Shown piece by piece: positions 27,258 through 36,936 of a stretch of 64,000 nucleotides of DNA (positions within the stretch are counted from its first letter, which is position 1; each line of letters begins with the position of its first letter). The DNA is from Roseiarcus sp963807735 (lineage in GTDB: Bacteria > Pseudomonadota > Alphaproteobacteria > Rhizobiales > Beijerinckiaceae). The notes beneath the pieces were generated by a model, which searched no databases, was not told the DNA's origin, and was given only the letters and a program-made list of their open reading frames with translations. The position numbers and the translations under genes are program-made. The stretch spans positions 1 through 64,000 of the forward strand of contig CAWEDI010000048.1 in the NCBI GenBank assembly GCA_963807735.1, written 5' to 3'.

Positions 27258-28712
27258 ATGCAAAGATCGTTGTGGCCGAATGTCGCGAGCGCGGCGTTGT
27301 TGCTGTCGGTCGCGCTGGGGCTCGCGGTTGTTCTGCCGGCGCCGAGCAGCGACACCCGCGAATTGCTGTCCTGGGGCCTGCATCCCGCGCTGTCGACGCC
27401 GAAGCAGCCGCCGCTGATGCAGTGGATGGGCTTTTTGGTCATGCGCTTCGCTTGGCCGACGACGTTCTGGTGCGTTGCACTGACCCAGGCGCTCAACGCC
27501 GTCGGTCTCTTCTATGTCTACGTGACGCTGCGCCTGTTCATTGACGCTGCGGCGGCGTCGCTACTGACGCTGCTGCTGACGGGAAGCGTCTATGTACTAG
27601 GCGCGCCGGTGGCGTTCGCGCTCAACGCCGACATCCTGCAATTCCCGTTCTGGGCGGCGATGCTGTTTCACGCGCTGCGCGTGTTCGAGACCCGCGCGGC
27701 CGGACATTGGCTGGGGCTGGCGCTCGCCTTCGCGCTGGCGTTCTACGCCAAATATACGGTGGCGCTGTTTGTGGTTTCGCTCGCCGCCGCAAGTCTGGCG
27801 GTTCCCGCCTACCGCAACGTTTGGCGCGACCTCCGGCTCTATCTCTGCGCCGCAGCGGGGCTCCTGCTGATCGCGCCGCATCTGATCGCGGCGCGCGAGT
27901 CCGGCGCGATCGGCCATGCGACGGGGACGCTGCTGCTGACCGGCGGAGTCTTTTGGCGCTTGCGCAACCTGTCGGAGCTGGCGCTCGGCTTTGTCGCCTA
28001 TCTCGCCCCGGCCTGGCTCTGGCTCGCCTGGAGCTGGCGGCGCGGCGAATGGCGGCTCGCCGCCAACCCGACGCCGGCTGCGCAATCGATCCGCGCGGCG
28101 ACCGTGACCGCGCTCGGCCTGCTGGTGTTTCTGGTCCTTGGGCTCGGCTTCAAATATCCGTCGCGCTACGATTCGCCGTTCCTGTTCGCCGCCTTTCTCG
28201 CGGCGGCGAGTTTCGTTCGGTTGGAGCCGGTCCGGTTCGACGCGGCGCAGCGCTGGATGCGAGGGGCCGCGGTCGGCTTCGGCGGCGTGATGCTGATCGG
28301 CGGCGTCGTGGTCTATGGCGTGTTCACCGTCCATCCGCGCCAGCAAGAGCCGCTGCAAGCGGCGGCGTCGCGGCTGTTGGCCGAATGGCGGTCGCGCTAC
28401 CCATGCGGGCCGGCTTACGTGATGGGCGATTTCTGGAGCGCCTATGGCCTCGGCGTCTCAATGCAGCCGCCGCGTCCCGGCGTGCATCTGATCGAGATGG
28501 ACGAAGTCCCCGGCTACGATCCCGCGTTGCGGGAGAGGCAGGGCGCGCTGCTCGTCTACCGCGATCATCTCGACGAGCGGGAAATCCGCGCCGTGTTTCC
28601 CGATCTCGACCTTGCGACGCGCGAGCGCCTGACGTTGCCGTTCGCGCGCACGCTGAGCCGCAAGGCGATGATGACCTACGAATACGTGTTCATCCCGCCG
28701 AAGGGTTGCTGA
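27258..28712 (+). CDS. PMT/ArnT-like membrane glycosyltransferase
   Basis: Start ATG 27258 follows GAGGAG; 484 residues with about ten hydrophobic segments. After the first helix comes DTRELLSWGLHPALSTPKQP PLMQW, the acidic loop of GT-39/GT-83 dolichyl- or undecaprenyl-phosphate sugar transferases (D near a first periplasmic loop). It probably transfers a lipid-linked sugar to lipid A, another glycolipid or protein in the periplasm. A soluble C-terminal domain of about 130 residues follows the last helix. Confidence 0.75.
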   Translation: MQRSLWPNVASAALLLSVALGLAVVLPAPSSDTRELLSWGLHPALSTPKQPPLMQWMGFLVMRFAWPTTFWCVALTQALNAVGLFYVYVTLRLFIDAAAASLLTLLLTGSVYVLGAPVAFALNADILQFPFWAAMLFHALRVFETRAAGHWLGLALAFALAFYAKYTVALFVVSLAAASLAVPAYRNVWRDLRLYLCAAAGLLLIAPHLIAARESGAIGHATGTLLLTGGVFWRLRNLSELALGFVAYLAPAWLWLAWSWRRGEWRLAANPTPAAQSIRAATVTALGLLVFLVLGLGFKYPSRYDSPFLFAAFLAAASFVRLEPVRFDAAQRWMRGAAVGFGGVMLIGGVVVYGVFTVHPRQQEPLQAAASRLLAEWRSRYPCGPAYVMGDFWSAYGLGVSMQPPRPGVHLIEMDEVPGYDPALRERQGALLVYRDHLDEREIRAVFPDLDLATRERLTLPFARTLSRKAMMTYEYVFIPPKGC

Positions 28713-28817
28713 GCGGTTTCTGATAAGCCTGATGGGTCGGATAGGACCCGGCGTCGTCATGCCCGGGCTTGACGGCGTTTGCTCCTTGCCGAGAGCCCCG
28801 TGCGTTTGCATTGCGGC

Positions 28818-28922
28818 GTCATGGCGAGCGAAGCGAAGCCATCCAGGGCGCCGCTGATGATCCCCATCCGGTTGGCGCACGATCCCTCGGAACTGGATGG
28901 CGCCGCTTCGCTCGCCTTCGCG
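28818..28922. repeat. Dispersed inverted-repeat element, copy 2 (105 bp)
   Basis: Starts GTCATGGCGAGCGAAGCGAA and ends near CGCTTCGCTCGCCTTCGCGG, with an imperfect right arm. The interior has CCGGTTGGCGCACGATCCCT and CTGGAT as in copies 1, 4 and 5. It lies between the glycosyltransferase and ligD genes. Confidence 0.8.
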
Positions 28923-28943
28923 GTTGGAGGCTCGACGGGCGTA

Positions 28944-31343
28944 TCAACCACGCGCATCCGCCGCCGCGATCGCGCCGCGCGGCAGGGCTTGTTTGACGCT
29001 GAAGAACTCCCGCCACGGATCTTTGCGCTTCACCGCCGACTTGATGTCGAAGGCGCTCGCGGCTTTCACCTTCTTAAGCTCTTCCCAGGACAGCGGCGTC
29101 GCGACATGCGCGCCGGGCCGCGCGCGTAGCGACCACGGCAGGATCGCCGTCGCCGACTTCTTGTTTCGCAACCAATCGACGAAGATGCGGCCCTTGCGCC
29201 GCTGTTTGCTCATCGTGGCGACGAACCGCTCCGGCTGATGCGCCGCCAGCGCCTGCGCGAACGCCTTCGCGAACGGCTCGGTTTGATCGTAGGTCGCCGA
29301 GGCGTCGAGCGGCGCCACGACATGCACCCCCTTGCCCCCAGAGATCATCGGCCAGGATTGCAACCCGATCTCCTTCAGCGCCTTGGCGATGTCGGTCGCC
29401 GCCCGCTTGACCTCGTCGAACGGCAGCCCCTCGTCGGGATCGAGATCGAACACCATGCGGTCGGGCGTCTCCAGCGCGCCGACGCGGCTCATCCAACCAT
29501 GCAATTCGATCGCGCCGAACTGCGCCGCCGTGTGCAGACCGACCGCGCCGTCGAGCGCCATATAGGTTTCGCCGTCGACCTCCACGGGAAGGACGCCGGT
29601 CTCCATGCCGCGCAGCGGATGGCGTTGAAAGAAAGTTTCCTCGATCGATTCCGGCGCTCGCACGATCGACAACGGCCGCTCCGCGAGATGCGGCGCGATC
29701 CGCTCGGCGACGGCGTCGTAGTAGGCGGCGATCTCTCCCTTTGTCACGCCCGCATCGGGGTAGACGATGCGGTCCGCGTGGGTGATCGTCGCTGGGCGCA
29801 GCGGCGTGGCTTTCGCTTTTGTCGGTTTGGGAGCGGAGGAGGGCGTCACGGGCAAATCCTCGCGAAGCGCCAGGAAGCGCGCCTGACGCAGATTGCCGTC
29901 GCCGGTCCATCCGCCAAAACGGATTTCCGCGCGCAACGGTTGTTTGACGAACTTGAGGCCCCGAGGCCACGCGCCGACCAGATTGGCGGGCGCCGTAGCG
30001 CCGGCGCCGCGCGAAAGCTTGGCGAACAGCGACGCGCGCTGTTCGACGCTGTAGCCAGTTCCTATGCCGCCGACATAACGCAGCTTGCCGTTCTCCTCGA
30101 CCGCCGCGTGCAGCGAGGCGAAAAGCTCATTTTTGGTCGAAGGCTTGTAGCCGATGATGACGACATCGGTGCGTGGGTAGCCTTTGATCTTCACCCACGA
30201 ATGGCTTCGATCGGAGACGTAGGTCGATGTGCGGTCCTTGGCGACGATCCCCTCCGCGCCCGCAGCGACCGCGCGCTCGAACACCATGTGTCCATCGCCG
30301 GTGATGTGTTCAGCGACGCGGATGTGCGAGAGGCCCTTGGGGACGATCTTGCGCAAAGCCTCTTGCCGCTGGCTGAGCGGCTTTTTGCGCAGGTCGGCGC
30401 CGTCGAGGGAGAGAAGATCAAAGGCGACGAATTCGATCGCCTCGGGTCGCCGCTCCTCCAGCGCGGCGACGAGCGCCGGAAACTGGCTGACGCCCTTCTC
30501 GTCGAGCACAACGGCCTCGCCGTCGAGCAGCGCGCTCTTGCAGGCGAGCTTGCTTGCGTCGGCGGCGATCGACGAGAACTTGCCGGTCCAATCAAGGCCG
30601 GAGCGCGTGTAGAGCTTGGCCTCGCCGCTCGCGGTTGCGAGCTCCAGGCGGTAACCGTCATATTTGAGCTCGTAGATCCAATTCTCGCCCTCGGGCGGCG
30701 CTTCCTCAATCGCGCAGAGCTGCGGCGGCGCGAACGCGGGCAGCTTCGCCGTCGCTTTGGGCTTGGTCTTCTTCGCCGGCTCGCCCTTCTCGATCTGCTG
30801 GCGCGTGCGCTGCGTGCTGACCGATCCGGGGAAGCGCGAAGTGAGGCTGTCGTCCTCCTCGGCGAATTCGTCGCGCTCCTTGATGAGCAGCCAGTTCTCG
30901 CGCTTCTCCTTGGTGTGCATCCGCACCAGCACCCACTGTCCGCGCATCCGTTCGCCGTGGGCGATGAACTTGATTTCGCCTTTGCGCACGGCTTCGCCCG
31001 GATCGCCGTTGGCCGGCGAATAGCTCGCGTATTCCCAGAGAATGACCGTTCCCCCGCCATATTGGCCTTGCGGAATCAGGCCCTCGAAGGTCGCGTAGTC
31101 GAGCGGGTGATCCTCGGTGCGGACCGCGAGGCGACGGTCTTTAGGATTGGCGGACGGCCCGCGCGTCACCGCCCAACTGACAAGGACGCCGTCCATCTCG
31201 AGGCGGAGATCGTAGTGATCGCGGCGCGCGAAATGATGCTGAACGATCAGGCGATGTCCGGCGGCGACGTCGCCGCCTTCGGGCTCCGGCGTCGCCTTGA
31301 AGTTGCGCTTGGCCCGGTAGGTCGCGAGCGAGGCGCCGGCCAT
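28944..31343 (-). CDS. ligD: DNA ligase D (phosphoesterase-ligase-polymerase)
   Basis: A 799-residue multidomain NHEJ enzyme. Residues 20-170 form the 3'-phosphoesterase (VQHHFARRDHYDLRLEMDGV, H37, H43, D45). Residues 205-510 form the ATP-dependent ligase with the adenylation lysine K227 in YELKYDGYRLE. Residues 535-790 form the primase/polymerase with DRIVYPDAGVTKGEIAAYYD, FDLDPDEGLPFDEVKRAA and SGGKGVHVVAPLD. Domain order is the Pseudomonas type. It repairs double-strand breaks with Ku, whose gene ends one base upstream. Confidence 0.97.
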   Translation of the reverse strand: MAGASLATYRAKRNFKATPEPEGGDVAAGHRLIVQHHFARRDHYDLRLEMDGVLVSWAVTRGPSANPKDRRLAVRTEDHPLDYATFEGLIPQGQYGGGTVILWEYASYSPANGDPGEAVRKGEIKFIAHGERMRGQWVLVRMHTKEKRENWLLIKERDEFAEEDDSLTSRFPGSVSTQRTRQQIEKGEPAKKTKPKATAKLPAFAPPQLCAIEEAPPEGENWIYELKYDGYRLELATASGEAKLYTRSGLDWTGKFSSIAADASKLACKSALLDGEAVVLDEKGVSQFPALVAALEERRPEAIEFVAFDLLSLDGADLRKKPLSQRQEALRKIVPKGLSHIRVAEHITGDGHMVFERAVAAGAEGIVAKDRTSTYVSDRSHSWVKIKGYPRTDVVIIGYKPSTKNELFASLHAAVEENGKLRYVGGIGTGYSVEQRASLFAKLSRGAGATAPANLVGAWPRGLKFVKQPLRAEIRFGGWTGDGNLRQARFLALREDLPVTPSSAPKPTKAKATPLRPATITHADRIVYPDAGVTKGEIAAYYDAVAERIAPHLAERPLSIVRAPESIEETFFQRHPLRGMETGVLPVEVDGETYMALDGAVGLHTAAQFGAIELHGWMSRVGALETPDRMVFDLDPDEGLPFDEVKRAATDIAKALKEIGLQSWPMISGGKGVHVVAPLDASATYDQTEPFAKAFAQALAAHQPERFVATMSKQRRKGRIFVDWLRNKKSATAILPWSLRARPGAHVATPLSWEELKKVKAASAFDIKSAVKRKDPWREFFSVKQALPRGAIAAADARG

Positions 31344-31344
31344 G

Positions 31345-32229
31345 TCAGCCGGCCTTCCGCTTCGCCGGGCTCTTGGTCTTCTTGGCCGGCGGCTTCTTCG
31401 CCGGCGCCTTTTGCGCCGGCGGCGCCTTGGGCGCCGCGGCCGCCTCGCCGCCGTCCGACAGCGAGCGCTTCAGCGCCTCCATGAAGTCGATGACCTTCGC
31501 CCCCGGCGCCTTCTCCTCCTCGACCGGCACGGAGCCGCCGGCGGCGACCTTGCGCTTGACAAGGTCGCGCAGCGCCTCGGCGTAGTGGTTCTTGAATTGA
31601 GAGGGGTCGAAAGACTGGCTGCGACTTTCGATCAGCTGCTCCGCCATCTTGAGCATATCGGCGCGGGGTTTCTCCTTGCCGAGCGACGAGAACACATCGT
31701 CGGCGTCGCGAATTTCGCTGTCGTAGCGCAGAGAATCGAGCACCAGCCCGGCGCCGCCGGGGTAGAGCGCGACGAGATTCTCGCGTCCGCCCAAAGTAAG
31801 CTGTCCGACCGCGACCTTGCGCGCCGCGCGCAAGGCGTCGCGGATGACGACATAGCCTTCCTCCGCGACATCGCCGTCAGGCAACAGGAAGTACGGGCGC
31901 TCGAAATACAGCGGGTCGATGTCGGCCGCGTCGACGAACTGCGTCAGCTCGATGGTGTGGCGCGTCTCCAGACGAACGGCGTCGAGTTCGTCCTTTTCCA
32001 GCAAAACGTAATTGCCGGGCTCGACCTCGTAGCCCATGACGATGTCCTCGGGCGCGATCTTTTTCTCGCCCGCGACCTTCAGATAGTGGATGCGATGCTT
32101 GGTCTTGCGGTCGATCTGGTGGAAATGCGGCGCCGCCTCGGAGCGCTCGGCGGAGACCAGCCGGACGGGAATGGCGACCAGCGCGAGGCGAAGATAGCCT
32201 TTCCAGAAGCTGCGAACGCTCTCGGCCAC
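31345..32229 (-). CDS. ku: Ku protein, NHEJ DNA-end binding
   Basis: Start GTG 32229 follows GGGGAG by 6 bases and begins VAESVRSFWKGYLRLALVAI PVRL; 294 residues. The ring-forming core has HFHQIDRKTKHRIHYLKVAG and GYEVEPGNYVLLEKDELDAV. The C-terminus carries a Lys/Ala/Pro-rich tail (APAKKPPAKKTKSPAKRKAG) that may bind DNA. It binds broken DNA ends and recruits LigD, encoded one base downstream in the same operon. Confidence 0.96.
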   Translation of the reverse strand: MAESVRSFWKGYLRLALVAIPVRLVSAERSEAAPHFHQIDRKTKHRIHYLKVAGEKKIAPEDIVMGYEVEPGNYVLLEKDELDAVRLETRHTIELTQFVDAADIDPLYFERPYFLLPDGDVAEEGYVVIRDALRAARKVAVGQLTLGGRENLVALYPGGAGLVLDSLRYDSEIRDADDVFSSLGKEKPRADMLKMAEQLIESRSQSFDPSQFKNHYAEALRDLVKRKVAAGGSVPVEEEKAPGAKVIDFMEALKRSLSDGGEAAAAPKAPPAQKAPAKKPPAKKTKSPAKRKAG

Positions 32230-32308
32230 TTTCAACTCCCCGCAAAACAACGCCGGAACATCAACGCCGCGCAAAATTGGCCTGTTCCCGATCCCGGCCT
32301 GTTTTTTG

Positions 32309-33268
32309 TCAGGGAAACCGGCGCCGACGCCACTCCAGAATCGTCTGGCTGACCTCGTCGGGGAACTCCTGCTGTGTCCAATGGCCGCTGCCCTTGACGA
32401 GATGGCGTTCGAGATCGGGGATCAGGGTCTCCATGCCTTCCGACATCGCCGGCGGCAGCACCGCGTCGAGTTCGGCCGAAATCATCAGGCAGGGGACCCG
32501 TATCGTGTGATCGAGGCCGGCGCTCCGCTCCCAGTTGCGGGTGAAATTGCGGTACCAGTTGATGCCGCCGGTGAAGCCGGCGTGGCGGAACGCCTCGACG
32601 AACACGGCCTTCTCTTCGGGACTGACGATCGAGGGCCGAGGATCGCGCGCGGGGTCGTAGTTGGCGACGATCGTCGGGAAATCGAGGTTGATCGGGGCGC
32701 CCGCGGCGCGCGCCGGCGGAGGCTTGCGCAGCATGAAGTCGAACAGTTTTTCGACGTTGGCGGCGAAGATGCGATCGGGCTCGCGCGCGGGGTCCTGGAA
32801 GCGCACGATATACATACTGTCGCCGAAGCGCTTCCGGAAGATGGCGATCGGGTCGACGGGCGGGCGCGGCAGGTGCGGCGTGTTGACGCCGACGACGCCG
32901 GCGACCCGGTCCGGGTAGCGCAGCGGAAAGCCCCAGCCGACGAAGCCGCCCCAGTCATGGCCGACGACGATCGCCTTGTCGATTTTCAAATGGTCGAGCA
33001 GATGGGCGATGTCGCCGGTGAGATGTTGGAGATCGTAATCCTCGACCGCTTCCGGCCCCGGCGTTGCGCCATAGCCGCGCTGGTCGGGCGCGATGACGCG
33101 ACAGCCGGCCTCGCTCAACGCCTTGATCTGATGGCGCCAACTGAAGGCGAGTTCCGGCCAGCCGTGAAGCAGGACGATCGGGGTCGGGTCGGTGTCCGGG
33201 CCGGCTTCGTAAAAACCCATGCGCAAGCCGGGCAGGTCGGCGAATTGCAGCGGCGGCATGTCGAGCAT
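32309..33268 (-). CDS. Epoxide-hydrolase-like alpha/beta hydrolase
   Basis: A 319-residue alpha/beta hydrolase. HGWPE is the oxyanion-hole motif of epoxide hydrolases. The nucleophile is D105 in VVGHDWGGFVGW, an aspartate rather than serine, which fits epoxide or haloalkane hydrolases. INWYRNF supplies a lid tyrosine, and the catalytic acid and GHWTQQEFP histidine are near the end. It could open epoxides of aromatic or fatty substrates. It is upstream of ku on the same strand, 80 bases apart, probably an independent gene. Confidence 0.8.
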   Translation of the reverse strand: MLDMPPLQFADLPGLRMGFYEAGPDTDPTPIVLLHGWPELAFSWRHQIKALSEAGCRVIAPDQRGYGATPGPEAVEDYDLQHLTGDIAHLLDHLKIDKAIVVGHDWGGFVGWGFPLRYPDRVAGVVGVNTPHLPRPPVDPIAIFRKRFGDSMYIVRFQDPAREPDRIFAANVEKLFDFMLRKPPPARAAGAPINLDFPTIVANYDPARDPRPSIVSPEEKAVFVEAFRHAGFTGGINWYRNFTRNWERSAGLDHTIRVPCLMISAELDAVLPPAMSEGMETLIPDLERHLVKGSGHWTQQEFPDEVSQTILEWRRRRFP

Positions 33269-33333
33269 GGGCGTTCCTCCCTGGGCCGGTCATCAGCGTG
33301 GCACGCGGGCGACGTGGGAAGCAAGCAACCATC

Positions 33334-33461
33334 GTCATGGCGAGCGAAGCGAAGCCATCCAGCGGCAGGGTTACCGCTGAAGTCTCTCGTTGCGCTGCTG
33401 AAAAAGACGACGAACGAAGGCTCTCACAACGGCTGGATGGCGTCGCTTCGCTCGCGATGAC
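33334..33461. repeat. Dispersed inverted-repeat element, copy 3 (128 bp, different interior)
   Basis: The outer arms GTCATGGCGAGCGAAGCGAA and TCGCTTCGCTCGCGATGAC are shared with the other four copies, but the centre is unrelated and longer. It lies between the epoxide-hydrolase-like and acyl-CoA dehydrogenase genes. Confidence 0.85.
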
Positions 33462-33479
33462 GGGGCCGAAGTTTGGCGT

Positions 33480-35159
33480 TCAGTTTCCGCCCTCCAGCAA
33501 CCGTCTCGCGATCACCTGCGCCTGTATTTCCGCCGCGCCCTCGAAGATGTTGAGAATCCGCGCGTCGCACAGCACGCGGGAGATCGGGTACTCCAGCGCG
33601 AACCCGTTGCCGCCGTGGATTTGCAGCGCATTGTCCGCCGCCGCCCACGCGACGCGCGCGCCGAGCAGCTTCGCCATGCCGGCCTCCAGATCGCAGCGGC
33701 GCCCGGCGTCTTTCGCCCGGCCGGCGAAATAGGTGATCTGCCGCGCGATATGGATTTCGACCGCCATCATCGCCAGCTTGTCGGCGACGCGCGGGAAGCG
33801 GATCAGCGGCTTGCCGAACTGAATGCGCTCCTTGGCGTAGCGCAAGCCCAGCTCGAACGCGCTCTGCGCCACGCCGACCGCCCGCGCCGCCGTCTGGATG
33901 CGCGCGCTCTCGAACGTCTCCATCAGTTGCTTGAAGCCCTGGCCCTCGACGCCGCCGAGCAACTGGCTCGCCGGAACCTCGAAGCCGTCGAAGCCGATCT
34001 CGTATTCCTTCATGCCGCGATAGCCGAGCACCTCGATCTCGCCGCCCGACATGCCCTTGGCCGGGAACGGCTCGGCGTCGGAGCCGCGCGGCTTCTCGGC
34101 CAGGAACATCGACAGGCCCTTGTAGCCCTTTTCGTCCGGGTTGGTGCGCACCAGCAGCGTCATCAGGTCGGCGCGGACGGGGTGGGTGATCCAGGTCTTA
34201 TTCCCCGTCACCTTGTAAACGTCGGCGTCGCGCACGGCGCGGGTGCGCAGCGAGGCGAGGTCCGAGCCGGTATTGGGCTCGGTGAACACGGCGGTCGGCA
34301 GGATTTCGCCGCTGGCGATCTTCGGCAGATACTTCGCCTTCTGCTCCGCAGTGCCGCCGACCAGGATCAGCTCGCCGGCGATCTCGGAACGGGTGCCGAG
34401 CGAGCCGACGCCGATATAGCCGCGCGAAAGTTCCTCGGAGACGACGCACATCGCGACCTTGCCGAGCCCCATGCCGCCGTTTTCCTCGGGGATTGTCAGC
34501 CCGAACACACCCATGTCGGCGAGGCCCTGGATCACCTCCAGCGGGATATAGCTGTTGGTCCGATGCCAGTCCTGCGCGTGCGGGATCACCTCGGCGTCGG
34601 CGAAGCGGCGCATCTCGGCGCGCATGGCTTCGAGCGTCTCGTCGAGGCCGGGATCGCCAATCGGTCCGTCGTGCGCGTGCTCGATCAGCGCCGACAGGCG
34701 GGCGCGGTTGGCGACCGTCGCGCCGGTCGCGATCAGTTCGGCGACGGCGCCGCCGCGCAAAGTGGCGAGGACCGCTTCGTCGAGCCCGAAATCGGCGGGC
34801 CGGACGAATTCGCCCTGGTTCATCGGAATGCCGCCGAACGCCTGCGCGAGATATTCGCCGAGGCCGATGCGGGTCAGCAGTTCCTCGGTCTCGCCGAAGC
34901 GGCCTTCGCCGCGCATCCGTTCGGCGTAAGCGGCGAGTTGCCGCACCGCCTCGACATAGGTCGCGAGCCAGGCGAGGCCGTGGACGGCGTGCTGCTCCGC
35001 TTCGATCCGCGCTGCGTCGAGCCGGCCGCCGACGCTCACATTGTCGCGGACGGCGGCGACGGCGCGCGTCAGCAACGATTCCAACGCGCCTTGGGCTTCT
35101 ACGACGAGGTCGGCGAAGGACAAAGTTTGCGCTCCCTGGTTCTTTCGGCGCCGCAACAT
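33480..35159 (-). CDS. Acyl-CoA dehydrogenase with N-terminal extension
   Basis: About 559 residues. The N-terminal 170 residues are a helical extension (MNQGEFVRPADFGLDEAV). The dehydrogenase core follows: FGLTIPEENGGMGLGKVAMC, AVFTEPNTGSDLASLRTRAV for flavin contact, and LQIHGGNGFALEYPISRVLC DARI with FEGAAEIQ at the end. It oxidises a CoA thioester with electrons passed to ETF. The start is uncertain: ATG 35159 (MLRRRKNQGAQTLSF) or TTG 35123 behind AGGGAG. The frame stays open to 35333, but that upstream part looks non-coding. Confidence 0.88.
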   Translation of the reverse strand: MLRRRKNQGAQTLSFADLVVEAQGALESLLTRAVAAVRDNVSVGGRLDAARIEAEQHAVHGLAWLATYVEAVRQLAAYAERMRGEGRFGETEELLTRIGLGEYLAQAFGGIPMNQGEFVRPADFGLDEAVLATLRGGAVAELIATGATVANRARLSALIEHAHDGPIGDPGLDETLEAMRAEMRRFADAEVIPHAQDWHRTNSYIPLEVIQGLADMGVFGLTIPEENGGMGLGKVAMCVVSEELSRGYIGVGSLGTRSEIAGELILVGGTAEQKAKYLPKIASGEILPTAVFTEPNTGSDLASLRTRAVRDADVYKVTGNKTWITHPVRADLMTLLVRTNPDEKGYKGLSMFLAEKPRGSDAEPFPAKGMSGGEIEVLGYRGMKEYEIGFDGFEVPASQLLGGVEGQGFKQLMETFESARIQTAARAVGVAQSAFELGLRYAKERIQFGKPLIRFPRVADKLAMMAVEIHIARQITYFAGRAKDAGRRCDLEAGMAKLLGARVAWAAADNALQIHGGNGFALEYPISRVLCDARILNIFEGAAEIQAQVIARRLLEGGN

Positions 35160-35255
35160 GCGACTTGAAAGGCGGCGGCGCAATCCGCATTTCCGCCGAC
35201 GCGGTTTTTTGCGAGTATCGCGTCGCGGCTGTCGCGCTGGAACGAAGGGAAGGGC

Positions 35256-36152
35256 ATGAGGGCGGCGGCGGGTATGGTGTTTGACGCGATCGGCGGCTTC
35301 ATCATCGACGACGGATGGCCGATCGCCAGTCATATCGCGCTGTCGATGCTGACCTCATTGTTCCCGTTCTTCATCTTCGTAACCGCGCTCGCGAGCTTTC
35401 TCGGCGCCTCGGAGCTCGCGGGCGAAGCGACGAAGCTCATCTTCGAGGCGTGGCCGCAGGTCGTAGCCTCGCCGATCGCCGAAGAGGTGCAGAACGTGCT
35501 GACCCAGCCGCGCGGCGGGCTGCTGACGATCGGCGCGGTGCTGGCGCTATACTTCTCCTCAAGCGGCGTCGAGGCTTTGCGCACCGGCCTCAATCGCGCC
35601 TATGACGCGCTGGATCATCGGCCGTGGTGGCGGCTGCGGCTGCAATCGATCCTGTTCATGATGGTGGCGTCGATCGGCCTGCTGGCGCTCGCCTTTTTCG
35701 TCGTGCTCGGGCCGCTGATCTGGGCGAAGGTGCTGGATTACGCTCCGCAGCTCGCGCCGTTGCAGCGGCTCGTCACCATCGCGAGGCTCGGCGTCGCGAC
35801 GATCGTATTATGCGCGACGCTGTTCGTCGCGCATATCTGGCTGCCGGCCGTCAAGCTACGGTTCATCGACGTCGCGCCGGGCGTGATTTTGACGTTCGTC
35901 GGCAGCGTCGGCTTCGGCGAGGCGTTCGGCCTCTATCTCAACGAGTTCGCGCGCAATTACGTCACGACCTACGCCGGGCTCGCCGCAGTGATGATTACGC
36001 TGGTGTTCCTCTACTCGGTGTCGGCGATTTTCGTGTTCGGCGGCGAATTGAACGCGGCGATCCTACGCGCCGGCCGCCGTGAAAAACTGCGCGTGCGAAG
36101 GGCGGGGCGGGTGCGCGGCACCGGGGCGAAGCATCTGGAGCGGCGGGAGTGA
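35256..36152 (+). CDS. YihY/BrkB-family inner-membrane protein
   Basis: A 298-residue membrane protein with six hydrophobic segments. Family features: GWPIASHIALSMLTSLFPFF IFVTALASFLGA and GVEALRTGLNRAYDALDHRP WW, then AVMITLVFLYSVSAIFVFGG ELNA. YihY was once called RNase BN, wrongly. Function is unknown. It precedes the Fic gene by 20 bases on the same strand. Confidence 0.85.
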   Translation: MRAAAGMVFDAIGGFIIDDGWPIASHIALSMLTSLFPFFIFVTALASFLGASELAGEATKLIFEAWPQVVASPIAEEVQNVLTQPRGGLLTIGAVLALYFSSSGVEALRTGLNRAYDALDHRPWWRLRLQSILFMMVASIGLLALAFFVVLGPLIWAKVLDYAPQLAPLQRLVTIARLGVATIVLCATLFVAHIWLPAVKLRFIDVAPGVILTFVGSVGFGEAFGLYLNEFARNYVTTYAGLAAVMITLVFLYSVSAIFVFGGELNAAILRAGRREKLRVRRAGRVRGTGAKHLERRE

Positions 36153-36172
36153 CCCTGTGCTAGTGCTAAGCC

Positions 36173-36925
36173 ATGCTTGAACGGCTGATCGCCAGCATCG
36201 AGGAGAAGAAGGCGCAGTTCGATCGCCTGCGCCCGCTTTCGGCGTCGGCTCTGGCGCAACTGCAAAAGTATTACGACGTCGAGCTGACCTACACGTCCAA
36301 TGCGATCGAGGGCAATACGCTCACGCTGCGCGAGACCGCCGAAGTGATCGAGCACGGCATCACCATCGGCGGCAAATCGTTGCGCGATCATCTCGAAGCC
36401 GTCGATCACTACGACGCGTTGCTTTGGATGCGCGAACGGGCGTCGAGCGGCACGGCTCTCGGCGAAGCTGTCGTCTGCGAATTGCATCGTCGGATCGTCG
36501 CGCGCAGCCAACCCGCGATCGCCGGCGTTTACAGCCGCAACCCGCGACGGATCGCCGGCTCCCCGGTCGTGTTCCCCAATCCGGCGAAGATTCCGCAGCT
36601 CATGCAGGAACTCGGCGCTTGGCTCGAAGCGGCGCCGCCGAGACCGGCCGCCGCGTTCGAAGCGCATTTCCGCCTGACCGCGATTCACCCATTCGGCGAC
36701 GGCAACGGTCGCACGGCGCGGTTGTTGATGAACCTCCTGCTGATTCGTGGCGGCTATCCCCCAGTCGCGGTGCGCCCGGAAGATCGTAAGACCTATCTCG
36801 ACAGTCTCGAACGCGCGTCGCTCGCGGAGGATTTTACGCCTTACCAGACCTTGCTGCACAGTCGCCTGGACGCCACGCTGGCGGAGTATCTGGGCGCCCT
36901 GGGCGAGAGTTCGGAATCCGAATAA
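36173..36925 (+). CDS. Fic-family protein adenylyltransferase (self-inhibited type)
   Basis: A 250-residue Fic protein with the catalytic loop HPFGDGNGRTAR (H172), the canonical HxFx(D/E)GNGRxxR sequence that transfers AMP to hydroxyls of target proteins. Upstream, S42 and E46 in TYTSNAIEGN match the inhibitory motif (S/T)xxxE(G/N), so the protein is a class II Fic carrying its own inhibitory helix. No separate antitoxin is seen. Targets are unknown. It may form an operon with the YihY-type gene 20 bases upstream. Confidence 0.92.
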   Translation: MLERLIASIEEKKAQFDRLRPLSASALAQLQKYYDVELTYTSNAIEGNTLTLRETAEVIEHGITIGGKSLRDHLEAVDHYDALLWMRERASSGTALGEAVVCELHRRIVARSQPAIAGVYSRNPRRIAGSPVVFPNPAKIPQLMQELGAWLEAAPPRPAAAFEAHFRLTAIHPFGDGNGRTARLLMNLLLIRGGYPPVAVRPEDRKTYLDSLERASLAEDFTPYQTLLHSRLDATLAEYLGALGESSESE

Positions 36926-36936
36926 GAAATTGACTC

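Noticed and set aside
29238..31484. 748-aa plus-strand open frame opposite ligD
   Set aside because: Shadow of the LigD gene; no recognisable protein features.
33480..35333. Extended 617-residue acyl-CoA dehydrogenase starting at 35333
   Set aside because: The first 58 codons are Arg/Pro-rich, overlap the YihY-type gene's start on the other strand and lack homology.
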